This document shows positions 1 to 6,762 of a stretch of DNA of 13,060 nt, in pieces. The notes under the pieces were generated by a model, which was given only the letters and a program-made list of their open reading frames with translations, had not been told where the DNA came from and did not search any database. Positions within the stretch are counted from its first letter, which is position 1, and each line of letters opens with the position of its first letter. The stretch spans positions 1 through 13,060 of the forward strand of contig JAEYRV010000026.1 of the NCBI GenBank assembly GCA_023435305.1, written 5' to 3'. A program made the translations under genes and the position numbers. Source of the stretch: Bacillota bacterium. Lineage in GTDB: Bacteria > Bacillota > Clostridia > Acetivibrionales > DTU013.

Positions 1-165
1 CTTGAGTCATGGTAGGAAGATGAATGCTTCCTGATATGATAGCAAATATGTATAACTAGGGCTGGGATGACCCGAAGTCACGCTTGTGGAGACAGTAGGT
101 TACGACCTCGATGAAGCAAGAATCCCCCAACTTCAAATCGCTCGCGATTAAGTGGGGAGATTCAA
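1..165 (+). mobile_element. Right end of an IS200/IS605-type (tnpB-carrying) element, partial
   Basis: This stretch encodes no sizeable protein, but it resembles the 3' ends of IS200/IS605 elements that carry tnpB. A GTGGAGAC box lies at 86-93. A GAAGCAAGAATCCCC segment at 113-127 leads into a terminal hairpin (120-163), and the stretch ends in TTCAA (161-165), a common right-end sequence. The first 39 bases read in frame as LESW, an amber stop, EDECFLI and a TGA. This could be the last codons of a tnpB with one C-to-T nonsense change, or it could be chance. The left part of the element is outside the window, so it may be intact or a remnant. The exact end (165 or up to 170) is not certain. 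The assignment rests on remembered family features, not on an alignment. Confidence 0.6.
61..165 (+). ncRNA. Omega-RNA-like (TnpB guide RNA) scaffold at the element end
   Basis: In IS200/IS605 elements the RNA that guides the TnpB nuclease overlaps the tnpB 3' end and stops at the transposon right end, and the flanking bases serve as guide. Here the terminal hairpin is visible. Outer arms GAATC (120-124) and GATTC (159-163) enclose CCCAACTT pairing with AAGTGGGG with a small bulge. A perfect 6-bp inner stem AATCGC/GCGATT (136-141 with 144-149) closes on a 2-base loop. A small upstream hairpin AGGT/ACCT is possible around 97-107. If this RNA is functional, its guide would start near 166. Expression and a partner TnpB cannot be judged from this window. 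The 5' boundary given is approximate. Confidence 0.4.
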
Positions 166-177
166 GTCACAGATATT

Positions 178-204
178 TTGGCAAGCCGCACAGTGTGGTA
201 TAAT
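178..204 (+). promoter_or_regulatory. Promoter for fprA (sigma-A type, extended -10)
   Basis: A -35-like TTGGCA (178-183) is followed after 15 bases by TATAAT (199-204). A TG one base upstream of the -10 (196-197) makes it an extended -10 element, which tolerates the short spacer. Transcription would begin near 211 and give a leader of about 130 bases. A second, weaker candidate is TTACAG (291-296) with TGTTACAAT (309-317), but it would start at the ribosome binding site itself. The good promoter begins only about 12 bases past the mobile-element end. No riboswitch or terminator structure was recognised in the leader. Confidence 0.6.
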
Positions 205-339
205 CTATGACAGTAATAATAATCGATCTGGTAGTCGTTGAGGGAATAATGCAAACAGTTAAGCATAATTAGCTGAATACAGGACACTGATTACAGGTAA
301 ACAAACTATGTTACAATAGAACCAAGGAGGATATAGAGA

Positions 340-1560
340 ATGAAGAAACTAAAAATCGCAGATGGGATACATATGCTTACTATGAATGTTGAGGACATAT
401 TGTTTGAAGGGATCTGGGAGATCGCAAACGGGGTGACACTCAACTCCTATATAGTTCAGGGAGATAAGACCGCAATAATCGATGGCGTGATCGGCTGGGA
501 CGGAGTACCCGAGACCCTCTACAAGAATCTGGAGGAAATAGGTGTCGAGCCCAAAGATATCGATTATCTGATCGTCAATCACATGGAGCCGGACCATTCC
601 GGATGGATCTCAAGCTTCAGAAAAATAAAGGATGATTTCACCATAATATGTACCGATAAAGCAGCAAAGATGGTAGCCTCCTTTTATGGTGAGGACAAAA
701 TAAGGATCGTCAAAGAAGGAGATACATTAGACCTGGGCAATGGTAAGGTATTGAGCTTCCATCCGGTACCCAATGTACATTGGCCGGATACAATGTACAC
801 ATATGAGAGAGACACAAAAACTCTCTTCTCATGTGATATGTTTGGAGCATTCGGCAGTATGGGCGACCATTGCTTTGATGATGAAATGACACCGGAAGAG
901 ATCGAGTTCTTTGAATCTGAAGGAATGAGATATTACTCCAATGTTATGGCAACCTTTACAGCTGTTTTGAAAAAAGCGATCGATAAGGCAAAAACGCTTG
1001 AAATAAATACTATCGCTCCCGGACATGGCCCGGTTTATAGAAAGGAACCTCAGAAGATCATAGATGATTATTCCAGGTTTGCCCGGTATGCCGAAGGGGC
1101 AGGCAAGAATGAAGTCACCATATTGTGGGGATCCATGTATGGAATGACTGCCAGAGCCATTGAACGCGCTGAAGCAATTCTTAAAAGAGAAGGCATCAAA
1201 TACAGCAAGCTGCATATGCCTCAGGAGAGCGAAAGTGAAATGGTCGCAGCTGTTTTCAGATCTGCAGGTGTAATCATTGCGGCGCCTACTTATGAGTACA
1301 AGCTTTTCCCACCGGTTGCTGAAGCTATGAATGAGCTTGCCAGAAAGAGGATCACAGGCAAGGCGGCATTCAGATTCGGGTCATATGGATGGTCCGGCGG
1401 TGCAGAGAACGAGCTGAAGGATATAGTCGAAAGAAACAGGATGAATTGGGAATTCATCAGTTCAGTTGAGTTTGAAGGGGCGCCAAAAGAAGAACACCTT
1501 GCTAAAGTGGAAGCTGGAGTTATGGAGCTTATCGATAATATGAAAAAGAAGTTGATATGA
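340..1560 (+). CDS. fprA: Class A flavodiiron protein (FprA-type O2/NO reductase)
   Basis: This cytoplasmic flavodiiron protein reduces O2 to water and/or NO to N2O in anaerobes, taking electrons from rubredoxin or a related carrier. The N-terminal metallo-beta-lactamase-like domain (about 1-250) keeps all expected diiron ligands: H81, E83, D85 and H86 in HMEPDH, then H147, D166 and H229. The C-terminal flavodoxin domain (about 257-406) starts with the FMN phosphate loop GSMYGMT. At 406 aa it matches the usual length of class A members. There is no C-terminal rubredoxin or flavin-reductase extension, so a separate electron donor is needed, and none is encoded in this window. AAGGAGG (324-330) sits 9 bases before the ATG. 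The gene stands alone and ends in a terminator shared with the converging hemerythrin gene. Whether O2 or NO is the main substrate cannot be read from the sequence. Confidence 0.95.
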   Translation: MKKLKIADGIHMLTMNVEDILFEGIWEIANGVTLNSYIVQGDKTAIIDGVIGWDGVPETLYKNLEEIGVEPKDIDYLIVNHMEPDHSGWISSFRKIKDDFTIICTDKAAKMVASFYGEDKIRIVKEGDTLDLGNGKVLSFHPVPNVHWPDTMYTYERDTKTLFSCDMFGAFGSMGDHCFDDEMTPEEIEFFESEGMRYYSNVMATFTAVLKKAIDKAKTLEINTIAPGHGPVYRKEPQKIIDDYSRFARYAEGAGKNEVTILWGSMYGMTARAIERAEAILKREGIKYSKLHMPQESESEMVAAVFRSAGVIIAAPTYEYKLFPPVAEAMNELARKRITGKAAFRFGSYGWSGGAENELKDIVERNRMNWEFISSVEFEGAPKEEHLAKVEAGVMELIDNMKKKLI

Positions 1561-1589
1561 CAATTGTTTTAACAAAAAAGCATGAAAAC

Positions 1590-1616
1590 GGCTGTCCTGC
1601 GGGACAGCCATTTTTT
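1590..1616. terminator. Shared terminator between fprA and the hemerythrin gene
   Basis: A perfect 8-bp stem GGCTGTCC/GGACAGCC (1590-1597 with 1602-1609) with loop TGCG is followed on the plus strand by A and six T (1611-1616), a good intrinsic terminator for fprA. Read on the minus strand the same hairpin is followed by GTTTTC, a shorter T run, so it could also stop the converging hemerythrin transcript. Confidence 0.85.
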
Positions 1617-1629
1617 ATGGTTTCATTGA

Positions 1630-2031
1630 TTAAAGAGTTTTTGCATACTGGCCTATTTTCTTGTCCATGTTTTTTATGTGGGTCGTAAGCCAGTTTATGA
1701 CGATTTTATTAGCATTGAGTATAACCAGGATATTGCCGCCCCCCTCATTATAATCGCTCTTCAGTTTGGCGAGGTCATTTATAAAGCTTGCATGTGCTTT
1801 CTTTTGAGCATCGATCTCGGGATAGCCAATTTTTGTCATATAAGCTTCTTCGTCTCTGAAGTGCTTCTTTGTATATTCATCCAGGAAATCAATCATCGTA
1901 TTGATGTAATCCTTCGCTTTCTTTTGCCTTCCGGCTTCAAACAGTTCATCGGCCTTATCGAACCATATCTTGTGTTGTTCATCAATGTTTTCAACACCTA
2001 CCGACAAGTCAGGAGTCCATACTATTGCCAT
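1630..2031 (-). CDS. Bacteriohemerythrin with one His ligand replaced by Gln
   Basis: This is a 133-aa single-domain hemerythrin-like protein, close to the family's usual length. Bacteriohemerythrins are cytoplasmic four-helix bundles that bind O2 at a non-haem diiron site, in storage, delivery or sensing roles. Visible ligands are H20, H57 and E61 in HFRDEE, H80 and H118 with D123 (HxxxxD). The usual HxxxH pair in helix 3 reads QKKAH here, so the first His is Gln76 (codon CAA at 1804-1806). The other spacings agree with the family, so the alignment is clear. The site might bind iron with altered O2 chemistry or accept Gln as a ligand. AAGGAGGG (2037-2044) lies 5 bases upstream of the ATG. 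It converges on fprA, another O2/NO-handling diiron protein, which suggests a shared stress role although the promoters are separate. Confidence 0.92.
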   Translation of the reverse strand: MAIVWTPDLSVGVENIDEQHKIWFDKADELFEAGRQKKAKDYINTMIDFLDEYTKKHFRDEEAYMTKIGYPEIDAQKKAHASFINDLAKLKSDYNEGGGNILVILNANKIVINWLTTHIKNMDKKIGQYAKTL

Positions 2032-2065
2032 ATAAACCCTCCTTCATATTATTGTTATTATGTTA

Positions 2066-2094
2066 ATTTTATAGGTTTTTTTTGATAAACACAA
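2066..2094 (-). promoter_or_regulatory. Probable promoter of the hemerythrin gene
   Basis: On the minus strand TTGTGT (2089-2094) and TAAAAT (2066-2071) are separated by 17 bases, the optimal sigma-A spacing. This gives a leader of roughly 25-30 bases before the start codon. The region is AT-rich, so other -10 sequences are possible, including an overlapping TATAAA. Confidence 0.45.
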
Positions 2095-2180
2095 TAGAAA
2101 TTCATTTATTTGAGGATGAACGGGGTGTTGTGACATTGATGTGATGATTTTTATTTGATAACACATATAAATAATAAAAA

Positions 2181-2231
2181 ACCTCACATTCGACCGCAGA
2201 ATATTGAAAAAATATTTTCAATACCTCACAT
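2181..2231. repeat. AT-rich palindrome bracketed by direct repeats in the divergent intergenic region
   Basis: A perfect 9-bp inverted repeat TATTGAAAA/TTTTCAATA (2202-2210 with 2215-2223, 4-base loop) is flanked by two copies of ACCTCACAT (2181-2189 and 2223-2231). It lies between the divergent hemerythrin and SLH genes, about 40 bases upstream of the likely -10 of the SLH gene. It has the shape of an operator or paired binding sites. It lacks a run of T after the stem, so it is a poor terminator. The factor is unknown. Confidence 0.4.
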
Positions 2232-2240
2232 CCATGTAGT

Positions 2241-2268
2241 TTTTTGTTTATGTATTTGTTTTTATAAT
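2241..2268 (+). promoter_or_regulatory. Possible promoter of the SLH-protein gene
   Basis: A perfect TATAAT (2263-2268) lies 58 bases before the start codon. The -35 is weak: a T-rich TTTTTG (2241-2246) at 16-base spacing is the best I see, so activator dependence is possible. The palindrome with direct repeats ends just upstream. Confidence 0.4.
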
Positions 2269-2326
2269 CAGATTTGAGAGTACATTTTGATGAAGATGAA
2301 ATGTGAAATGTTTGGAGGGAATTTCA

Positions 2327-3508
2327 ATGTTGCGAAAAATATTAGGAGCTTTATTGACAATGGCGATCCTCATCTGTGCCGTATCATGTGTTGCGACAGC
2401 AGAAACAGCGTCGCCTGCATGGAGCAAAGCCAGCCAATGGGCAGCAGCAGAGCTGGAAAAGGCTGATGATGCCGGATTAATACCGGGTATACTTCGGGGG
2501 TCAGATATGACAAAGCCTATCACCAGGGAAGAGTTTGCCGAACTGGCGGTTGAGCTGTATGAAAACAGTACCGGAAAGGCCGCGATACCTGCATCGCCCA
2601 ACCCGTTTTCCGATACCGATAATCCTGGGATCCTAAAGGCCTATCAGCTTGGTGTGACCACCGGCATTTCAACTGAAAACGGACTTGTATTCCTGCCTGA
2701 TGATCTCATCAACCGTGAGCAGTGTGCCGCCATGCTCTACAGGACGCTAAGGACCATTGCTCCTGAGGGTGAATATAGTATAGCGGGGATCAGTGATTTT
2801 CCGGATCAAAAGCATATTTCGAGCTGGGCAGTCGAGGGGACCAAATATATGTCGAAGCTTGGCATAATCAAGGGAGACAACAATGGAAACTTCATGCCGA
2901 AGGCTGTGACAGCAGCGCAGAAGGCATCAGGCTATGGAACAGCCACACGGGAAGCGGCTATCCTAATGAGCGTGCGATCGTATGAACAGATCGATAACAT
3001 CAGGTCAGGCGAGTCTGTTGCAGCGCCTGGAACGGGAGCGGCTGATACCGGCAAAACTTCTACTGTTCCCGGCACTGATAAGACTGATAAAGCCGTTCCG
3101 GCAGAGCTTAAGGATATGGATAAGTGGATCGTTGGCATATGGACGTATGGTACTGCAACAGGAAATGTAGGATTATATGAAAGTATAGAGTTTAAAGCGG
3201 ACGGGACATTCGACAAAGGAGTTGGGACAATCATTAATCTAACACGTTCAGCAACAGGCTTTGAAGGTAAATATAAAATATCAGGAGACAAGTTGACTCT
3301 TTATGATCAATTAAAGAGTCAGTCCAGAATAGCAACAGAGGTGAACAGAAATTATTGGGCACTGATAATTGGGCAGGATCAATACAAGGATATTCCTGTG
3401 GATGATGTTGAGTATCAAATTACCAGAACTGATGATGATGAGCTTTCGATTAGCACGGTAGTAGATGGAACTCCGGTAACAATAGTCTTTACTCGAGTTG
3501 ATGAATAA
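2327..3508 (+). CDS. Secreted S-layer-homology protein with a C-terminal beta-rich domain
   Basis: This is a 393-aa exported protein. A signal peptide covers about residues 1-26: basic MLRK, a hydrophobic core, then ATA before ETASP as a likely cleavage site. A cysteine at 21 (AVSC) is a weak lipobox alternative. Three SLH repeats follow at about 32-78 (ending ITREEFAELAVELYE), 94-142 (FSDTD to MLYRTL) and 158-219 (FPDQ to ATREAAILMSVRSYE). SLH triplets bind pyruvylated cell-wall polymer and hold proteins at the surface. A Thr/Gly/Pro/Asp-rich linker (about 225-260) leads to a domain (262-393) beginning WIVGIWTYG with alternating strands (SIEFKADGTF, GKYKISGDKLTLYD). It suggests a small lipocalin-like beta barrel, but I cannot name a family. 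ATG 2327 has GGAGGG (2314-2319) 7 bases upstream. A GTG at 2303 would extend the frame but has no such site and would spoil the signal peptide. Confidence 0.88.
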   Translation: MLRKILGALLTMAILICAVSCVATAETASPAWSKASQWAAAELEKADDAGLIPGILRGSDMTKPITREEFAELAVELYENSTGKAAIPASPNPFSDTDNPGILKAYQLGVTTGISTENGLVFLPDDLINREQCAAMLYRTLRTIAPEGEYSIAGISDFPDQKHISSWAVEGTKYMSKLGIIKGDNNGNFMPKAVTAAQKASGYGTATREAAILMSVRSYEQIDNIRSGESVAAPGTGAADTGKTSTVPGTDKTDKAVPAELKDMDKWIVGIWTYGTATGNVGLYESIEFKADGTFDKGVGTIINLTRSATGFEGKYKISGDKLTLYDQLKSQSRIATEVNRNYWALIIGQDQYKDIPVDDVEYQITRTDDDELSISTVVDGTPVTIVFTRVDE

Positions 3509-3551
3509 CCTGGGAATCTGATTTTTGGAAGTGAAAAGAATAGTAAAAGAT

Positions 3552-3590
3552 AAAAAAGCGGTTCGCTGTAAAGATTGAACCGCTTTTTTT
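3552..3590 (+). terminator. Strong terminator after the SLH-protein gene
   Basis: A 13-bp perfect stem has arms 3552-3564 and 3577-3589 with core GCGGTTC/GAACCGC. It closes on a 12-base loop and ends in a run of seven T (3584-3590). The A run on the 5' side would provide a T run on the other strand, so it could work both ways, but no gene approaches from the right. Confidence 0.88.
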
Positions 3591-3628
3591 GCGGATTTAT
3601 TTCGACAAAAAAGAATTTATACGGAATG

Positions 3629-3658
3629 TTGTTTTAAAATTTATATATATGGTATATA
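3629..3658 (+). promoter_or_regulatory. Probable promoter of the chemotaxis operon
   Basis: TTGTTT (3629-3634) is separated by 18 bases from TATATA (3653-3658), with a TG at 3650-3651 giving an extended -10. This puts the start about 45 bases before the cheY ATG. The region is very AT-rich, so the exact boxes are uncertain. No good sigma-D (motility sigma) site was found. A Spo0A-box-like 7-mer lies 22 bases upstream on the minus strand (3601-3607). Confidence 0.45.
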
Positions 3659-3711
3659 AATATTAAGCATTCATTGATTATATTTTAACAGATTATGTGA
3701 GGTACATCTTC

Positions 3712-4074
3712 ATGCAAAGGATTCTTATTGTTGACGACGCAGCATTTATGAGGGCAAAAATCAAGATGACACTTGAAAAGGCCGGATATGCAGTTGTCGG
3801 TGAAGCGGCAAATGGTTTGGAGGGCGTCTCTCAATACAAGAAGCTCAAGCCGGATCTGGTAACACTGGATATCACCATGCCAGTAATGGACGGTATTGAT
3901 GCTCTGAAAGAAATAAGAGAATTTGACAGTAATGCAAAAGTTCTGATGGTTTCTGCCATGGGGCAGGAAGGGATCGTAATGGAGGCAGTTTTATCCGGTG
4001 CCAAGACTTTTATCGTAAAACCATTTTCTGATGAAAAACTCGTTGATACAATTCTAAAAATGTTATCTGTTTAA
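3712..4074 (+). CDS. cheY: CheY, single-domain chemotaxis response regulator
   Basis: This is a 120-aa stand-alone receiver domain that accepts phosphate from CheA and in its phosphorylated form acts on the flagellar switch. The full active site is visible: acidic pair D8-D9, phospho-acceptor D53 in TLDITMPVMDG, S81 in VSAMGQ and K103 in VKPF, with F100 at the switch aromatic position. The MQRILIVDDAAFMR opening and SAMGQ motif are typical of Firmicutes CheY. ATG 3712 gives the standard length and has GTGAGGT (3697-3703) 8 bases upstream. A GTG at 3697 would add five residues but lies inside that ribosome binding site. It is the first gene of the operon, 58 bases before cheA. Confidence 0.93.
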   Translation: MQRILIVDDAAFMRAKIKMTLEKAGYAVVGEAANGLEGVSQYKKLKPDLVTLDITMPVMDGIDALKEIREFDSNAKVLMVSAMGQEGIVMEAVLSGAKTFIVKPFSDEKLVDTILKMLSV

Positions 4075-4078
4075 TCAA

Positions 4079-4092
4079 ACAGCAATTGCTGT
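4079..4092. repeat. 14-bp perfect palindrome between cheY and cheA
   Basis: ACAGCAATTGCTGT begins 4 bases after the cheY stop codon. It could be a small RNA hairpin affecting relative cheY/cheA expression, or a dimer binding site. There is no T run, so it is not an intrinsic terminator. Chance occurrence is possible. Confidence 0.3.
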
Positions 4093-4132
4093 ATTCCAAG
4101 CGGTCACATAGCAAAGATGAAGGAGAACGATA

Positions 4133-6190
4133 ATGGCTGAGAATTTTACAAACGAACCATTACTGGATATGTACATCTTTGAAACAGAACAGCTCCTGGA
4201 ACAATTGGAACAGTTGATGTTAAGCTGTGAGGAAACCAACGGGTTTTCAAAAGAAGCTATTGATGAGATCTTTCGTATAATGCATACCATCAAGGGTTCT
4301 TCGGCAATGATGATGTATAGTGGTATTTCAAAGCTTGCACATTGTATCGAGGATCTTTTCTACTGCCTTCGAAATGGAGGCCATGACAGCTTTGAAAGCT
4401 CTGAAACAGCCGATCTGGTTTTTGAAGGTATCGACTTTATAAAGGAAGAGATACTTAAAATCAAAAGCGGCGATTATGTCGAAGGTGATCCTTCCGAAAT
4501 AACCGAGAATATAAACAAGTTTATCAGCGTGCTTAAGAGTGATGCACCTGCTGCAGCAGCCAAGGCCGATGTAAATACGGACAGTATCAATACGGATAAG
4601 GGCATGCCGGATAGCAGCGGACATGTATACGGGCATGCGTATAAAGCGACTCTGCATTTCGACGACGGCTGTGAAATGGAAAATATCAGGGCGTTTTCGG
4701 TCGTTAAACATATCGAGGATATAGCTGCGGAGATTTCACACAAGCCTGACGATCTGATCGATAATGCCAGCTGCGAAGAGATAAAGCTGAATGGATTTTA
4801 TCTGACGTTCAAGTCGGATCTGGAATACGGTAAAGTACAGGAAGTCCTCATGCAGACCATATTCCTCAAGCGATTTGAGCTTTCTGAGGTCGAAAACGGG
4901 GAACCCGCTGAAATAAAGAGTTCAGAATCCGATAAGGCCAACACGGGTGAAATGTCTTCGGCTCCGGTAAAGGAAAAAAAGCCGGCAGCCCAGACAGAGA
5001 AGGAATCCCAGTTGTCTTCGGGTCATCAGAATATGCTGAGTGTGGATGTTATAAAGCTGGATAAACTGATGGATCTGGTTGGAGAGATGGTGATCGCGGA
5101 GGCGATGGTCATTCAGAATCCTGATCTGGACGGCCTGGAACTGAATAGCTTTCAGAAAGCTGCTCAGCGTCTGGATAAGATAACAAAAGAGATACAGGAC
5201 ATGGTCATGTCCATCAGGATGGTCTCTTTGGCGGCAACCTTCCATAAGATGAACCGGATCGTGCGGGATATGTGCAAGAAGCTTGATAAGGAAGCAAAGC
5301 TGGTTATTATCGGTGAGGAGACTGAGGTCGACAAGAATATTATCGAGCATATCTCTGATCCATTGATGCACCTTGTGAGAAACTCTGTCGATCATGGGCT
5401 CGAGTCCGCACAGGACAGACAAGCTGCCGGCAAGGACAAGTGCGGGATAGTCACGCTGGAAGCCAAAAGTGCAGGCAGCGACGTTCTGATCACTGTCCGC
5501 GACGACGGCAGAGGCCTGAACAGGGACAAGATACTTAAAAAAGCCCAGGAAAAGGGCATGATCTATAAGCCTGAATCTGAAATGACTGACAAGGAAGTAT
5601 ATAACCTCATATTACTGCCCAGCTTTTCAACAAAGGATGATATAACCGAGTTTTCTGGCCGGGGCGTCGGAATGGATGTCGTCGCGAAGAACATCGAGGC
5701 CATAGGCGGCTCCGTGCTTGTAGACAGTATGCCCGGTTCAGGCACCGCCATAACATTGAAGATTCCACTTACTCTCGCCATCATCGATGGGATGAATATC
5801 AAGGTTGGGAAGTCGCTTCTTACATTGCCCACCATTTCCATAAGGGAATCCTTCAGACCGAAGCCGGGTGAGACTTTTACCGATCCTGACGGCAATGAGA
5901 TGATTATGGTGAGGGGCGAATGCTACCCGATCCTCAGACTTCACCGATACTTCAGGATAGCTACGGAGATTACCGACTTCACGAATGGCATTATCATAAT
6001 GGTCGAACATGACGGAAAGACACTTTGCATATTTGCAGATGAATTGCTTGGTCAGCAGCAGATCGTGGTCAAGACTCTTCCCAAATACATCAGGGACTTC
6101 AAAAAAGTAAAGGGACTGACGGGGTGCACATTATTAGGGGATGGGAACATCAGCCTGATTTTGGATATTGCAGGATTGATCTTCAGCTAG
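4133..6190 (+). CDS. cheA: CheA, chemotaxis sensor histidine kinase
   Basis: This 685-aa kinase autophosphorylates under receptor control and passes phosphate to CheY and CheB. Domains in order are: P1 Hpt (about 1-110) with phospho-acceptor H51 in IMHTIKGSS; a P2-like regulator-docking region (about 165-255) between low-complexity linkers rich in Ala, Asp, Glu and Ser; P3 dimerisation (about 303-365); P4 catalytic ATPase (about 366-545) with N box HLVRNSVDHG (413-422), DDGRG (457-461) and GRGVGMD (509-515); and the CheW-like P5 domain (about 546-685). All catalytic boxes are intact and the length is normal. AAGGAG (4120-4125) lies 7 bases before the ATG. cheW follows after 41 bases, in the same transcription unit as far as can be judged from the short gaps and lack of terminators. 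Confidence 0.97.
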   Translation: MAENFTNEPLLDMYIFETEQLLEQLEQLMLSCEETNGFSKEAIDEIFRIMHTIKGSSAMMMYSGISKLAHCIEDLFYCLRNGGHDSFESSETADLVFEGIDFIKEEILKIKSGDYVEGDPSEITENINKFISVLKSDAPAAAAKADVNTDSINTDKGMPDSSGHVYGHAYKATLHFDDGCEMENIRAFSVVKHIEDIAAEISHKPDDLIDNASCEEIKLNGFYLTFKSDLEYGKVQEVLMQTIFLKRFELSEVENGEPAEIKSSESDKANTGEMSSAPVKEKKPAAQTEKESQLSSGHQNMLSVDVIKLDKLMDLVGEMVIAEAMVIQNPDLDGLELNSFQKAAQRLDKITKEIQDMVMSIRMVSLAATFHKMNRIVRDMCKKLDKEAKLVIIGEETEVDKNIIEHISDPLMHLVRNSVDHGLESAQDRQAAGKDKCGIVTLEAKSAGSDVLITVRDDGRGLNRDKILKKAQEKGMIYKPESEMTDKEVYNLILLPSFSTKDDITEFSGRGVGMDVVAKNIEAIGGSVLVDSMPGSGTAITLKIPLTLAIIDGMNIKVGKSLLTLPTISIRESFRPKPGETFTDPDGNEMIMVRGECYPILRLHRYFRIATEITDFTNGIIIMVEHDGKTLCIFADELLGQQQIVVKTLPKYIRDFKKVKGLTGCTLLGDGNISLILDIAGLIFS

Positions 6191-6231
6191 ATATTCAACA
6201 CAGAATCCAATAAAGAAAGGAGAAAGTTGCT

Positions 6232-6726
6232 ATGGCCGACATTATTGAGAACATGGCAGAGTTGGAAGAAGATACGCTTAAGGGCAGATATCTGACCTTC
6301 TCAATAGGAAATGAAAGCTATGGTATAGAAGTAAGATATGTAACCGAAATCATAGGGATCCAGACGATTACTGAAATACCTGAGCTGCCGGAGTATGTCA
6401 AAGGGATAATAAACCTGAGAGGCAAAATCATTCCGGTAATGGACGTAAGGCTGCGGTTCAAAAAGGAACCAAGGGACTATAATGACAGGACATGCGTGGT
6501 TGTAGTAGATATCGGAGATATAACCATCGGTTTGATCGTTGACACGGTTTCAGAGGTCATCACGATACCGGAGCAGGATATCGTTGACCCGCCACAGATG
6601 AACAAGGGTTTTAACAACAGGTACATCAAGAACATCGGCAAAGCCGGCGGCGATGTGAAGCTGCTGCTTGATTGCGAAAAGCTGCTAACGGCCGACGAGA
6701 TCGAAAACCTGAGTGAAGTATTGTAA
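6232..6726 (+). CDS. cheW: CheW, receptor-kinase coupling protein
   Basis: This 164-aa CheW-domain protein links chemoreceptors to the CheA P5 domain in the membrane-associated array. The core signature is clear: GIINLRGKIIPVMDVR (58-73) with the conserved Arg63. The strand patterns YLTFSIGNESYGI near the N-terminus and GLIVDTVSEVITI in the middle are also typical. An AAGGAG (6217-6222) lies 9 bases before the ATG. The protein carries a short acidic N-terminal extension (residues 2-14) and a tail after the last domain strand, both within normal variation. It sits between cheA and the receptor gene, with gaps of 41 and 36 bases. Confidence 0.95.
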   Translation: MADIIENMAELEEDTLKGRYLTFSIGNESYGIEVRYVTEIIGIQTITEIPELPEYVKGIINLRGKIIPVMDVRLRFKKEPRDYNDRTCVVVVDIGDITIGLIVDTVSEVITIPEQDIVDPPQMNKGFNNRYIKNIGKAGGDVKLLLDCEKLLTADEIENLSEVL

Positions 6727-6762
6727 GTGTATTAATTGTGATAATGTATGGAGGGGAATCGT

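Noticed and set aside
1678..2085. 135-codon plus-strand open frame antisense to the hemerythrin gene
   Set aside because: The minus-strand product has clear hemerythrin ligands, a strong ribosome binding site and a promoter. The plus-strand product has none of these.
2303..2326. GTG start extending the SLH protein by eight residues
   Set aside because: The extension contains the GGAGGG site of the downstream ATG and would disrupt the signal peptide.
3640..3680. Sigma-D (FliA-type) promoter upstream of cheY
   Set aside because: A TAAA (3657-3660) with a GATTATAT 15 bases on matches the sigma-D -10 at only about five of eight positions. The sigma-A-like boxes are better.
4922..5422. 166-codon minus-strand open frame inside cheA
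   Set aside because: Antisense to the intact P3/P4 region of cheA, with no start signal and a composition typical of reversed codons.
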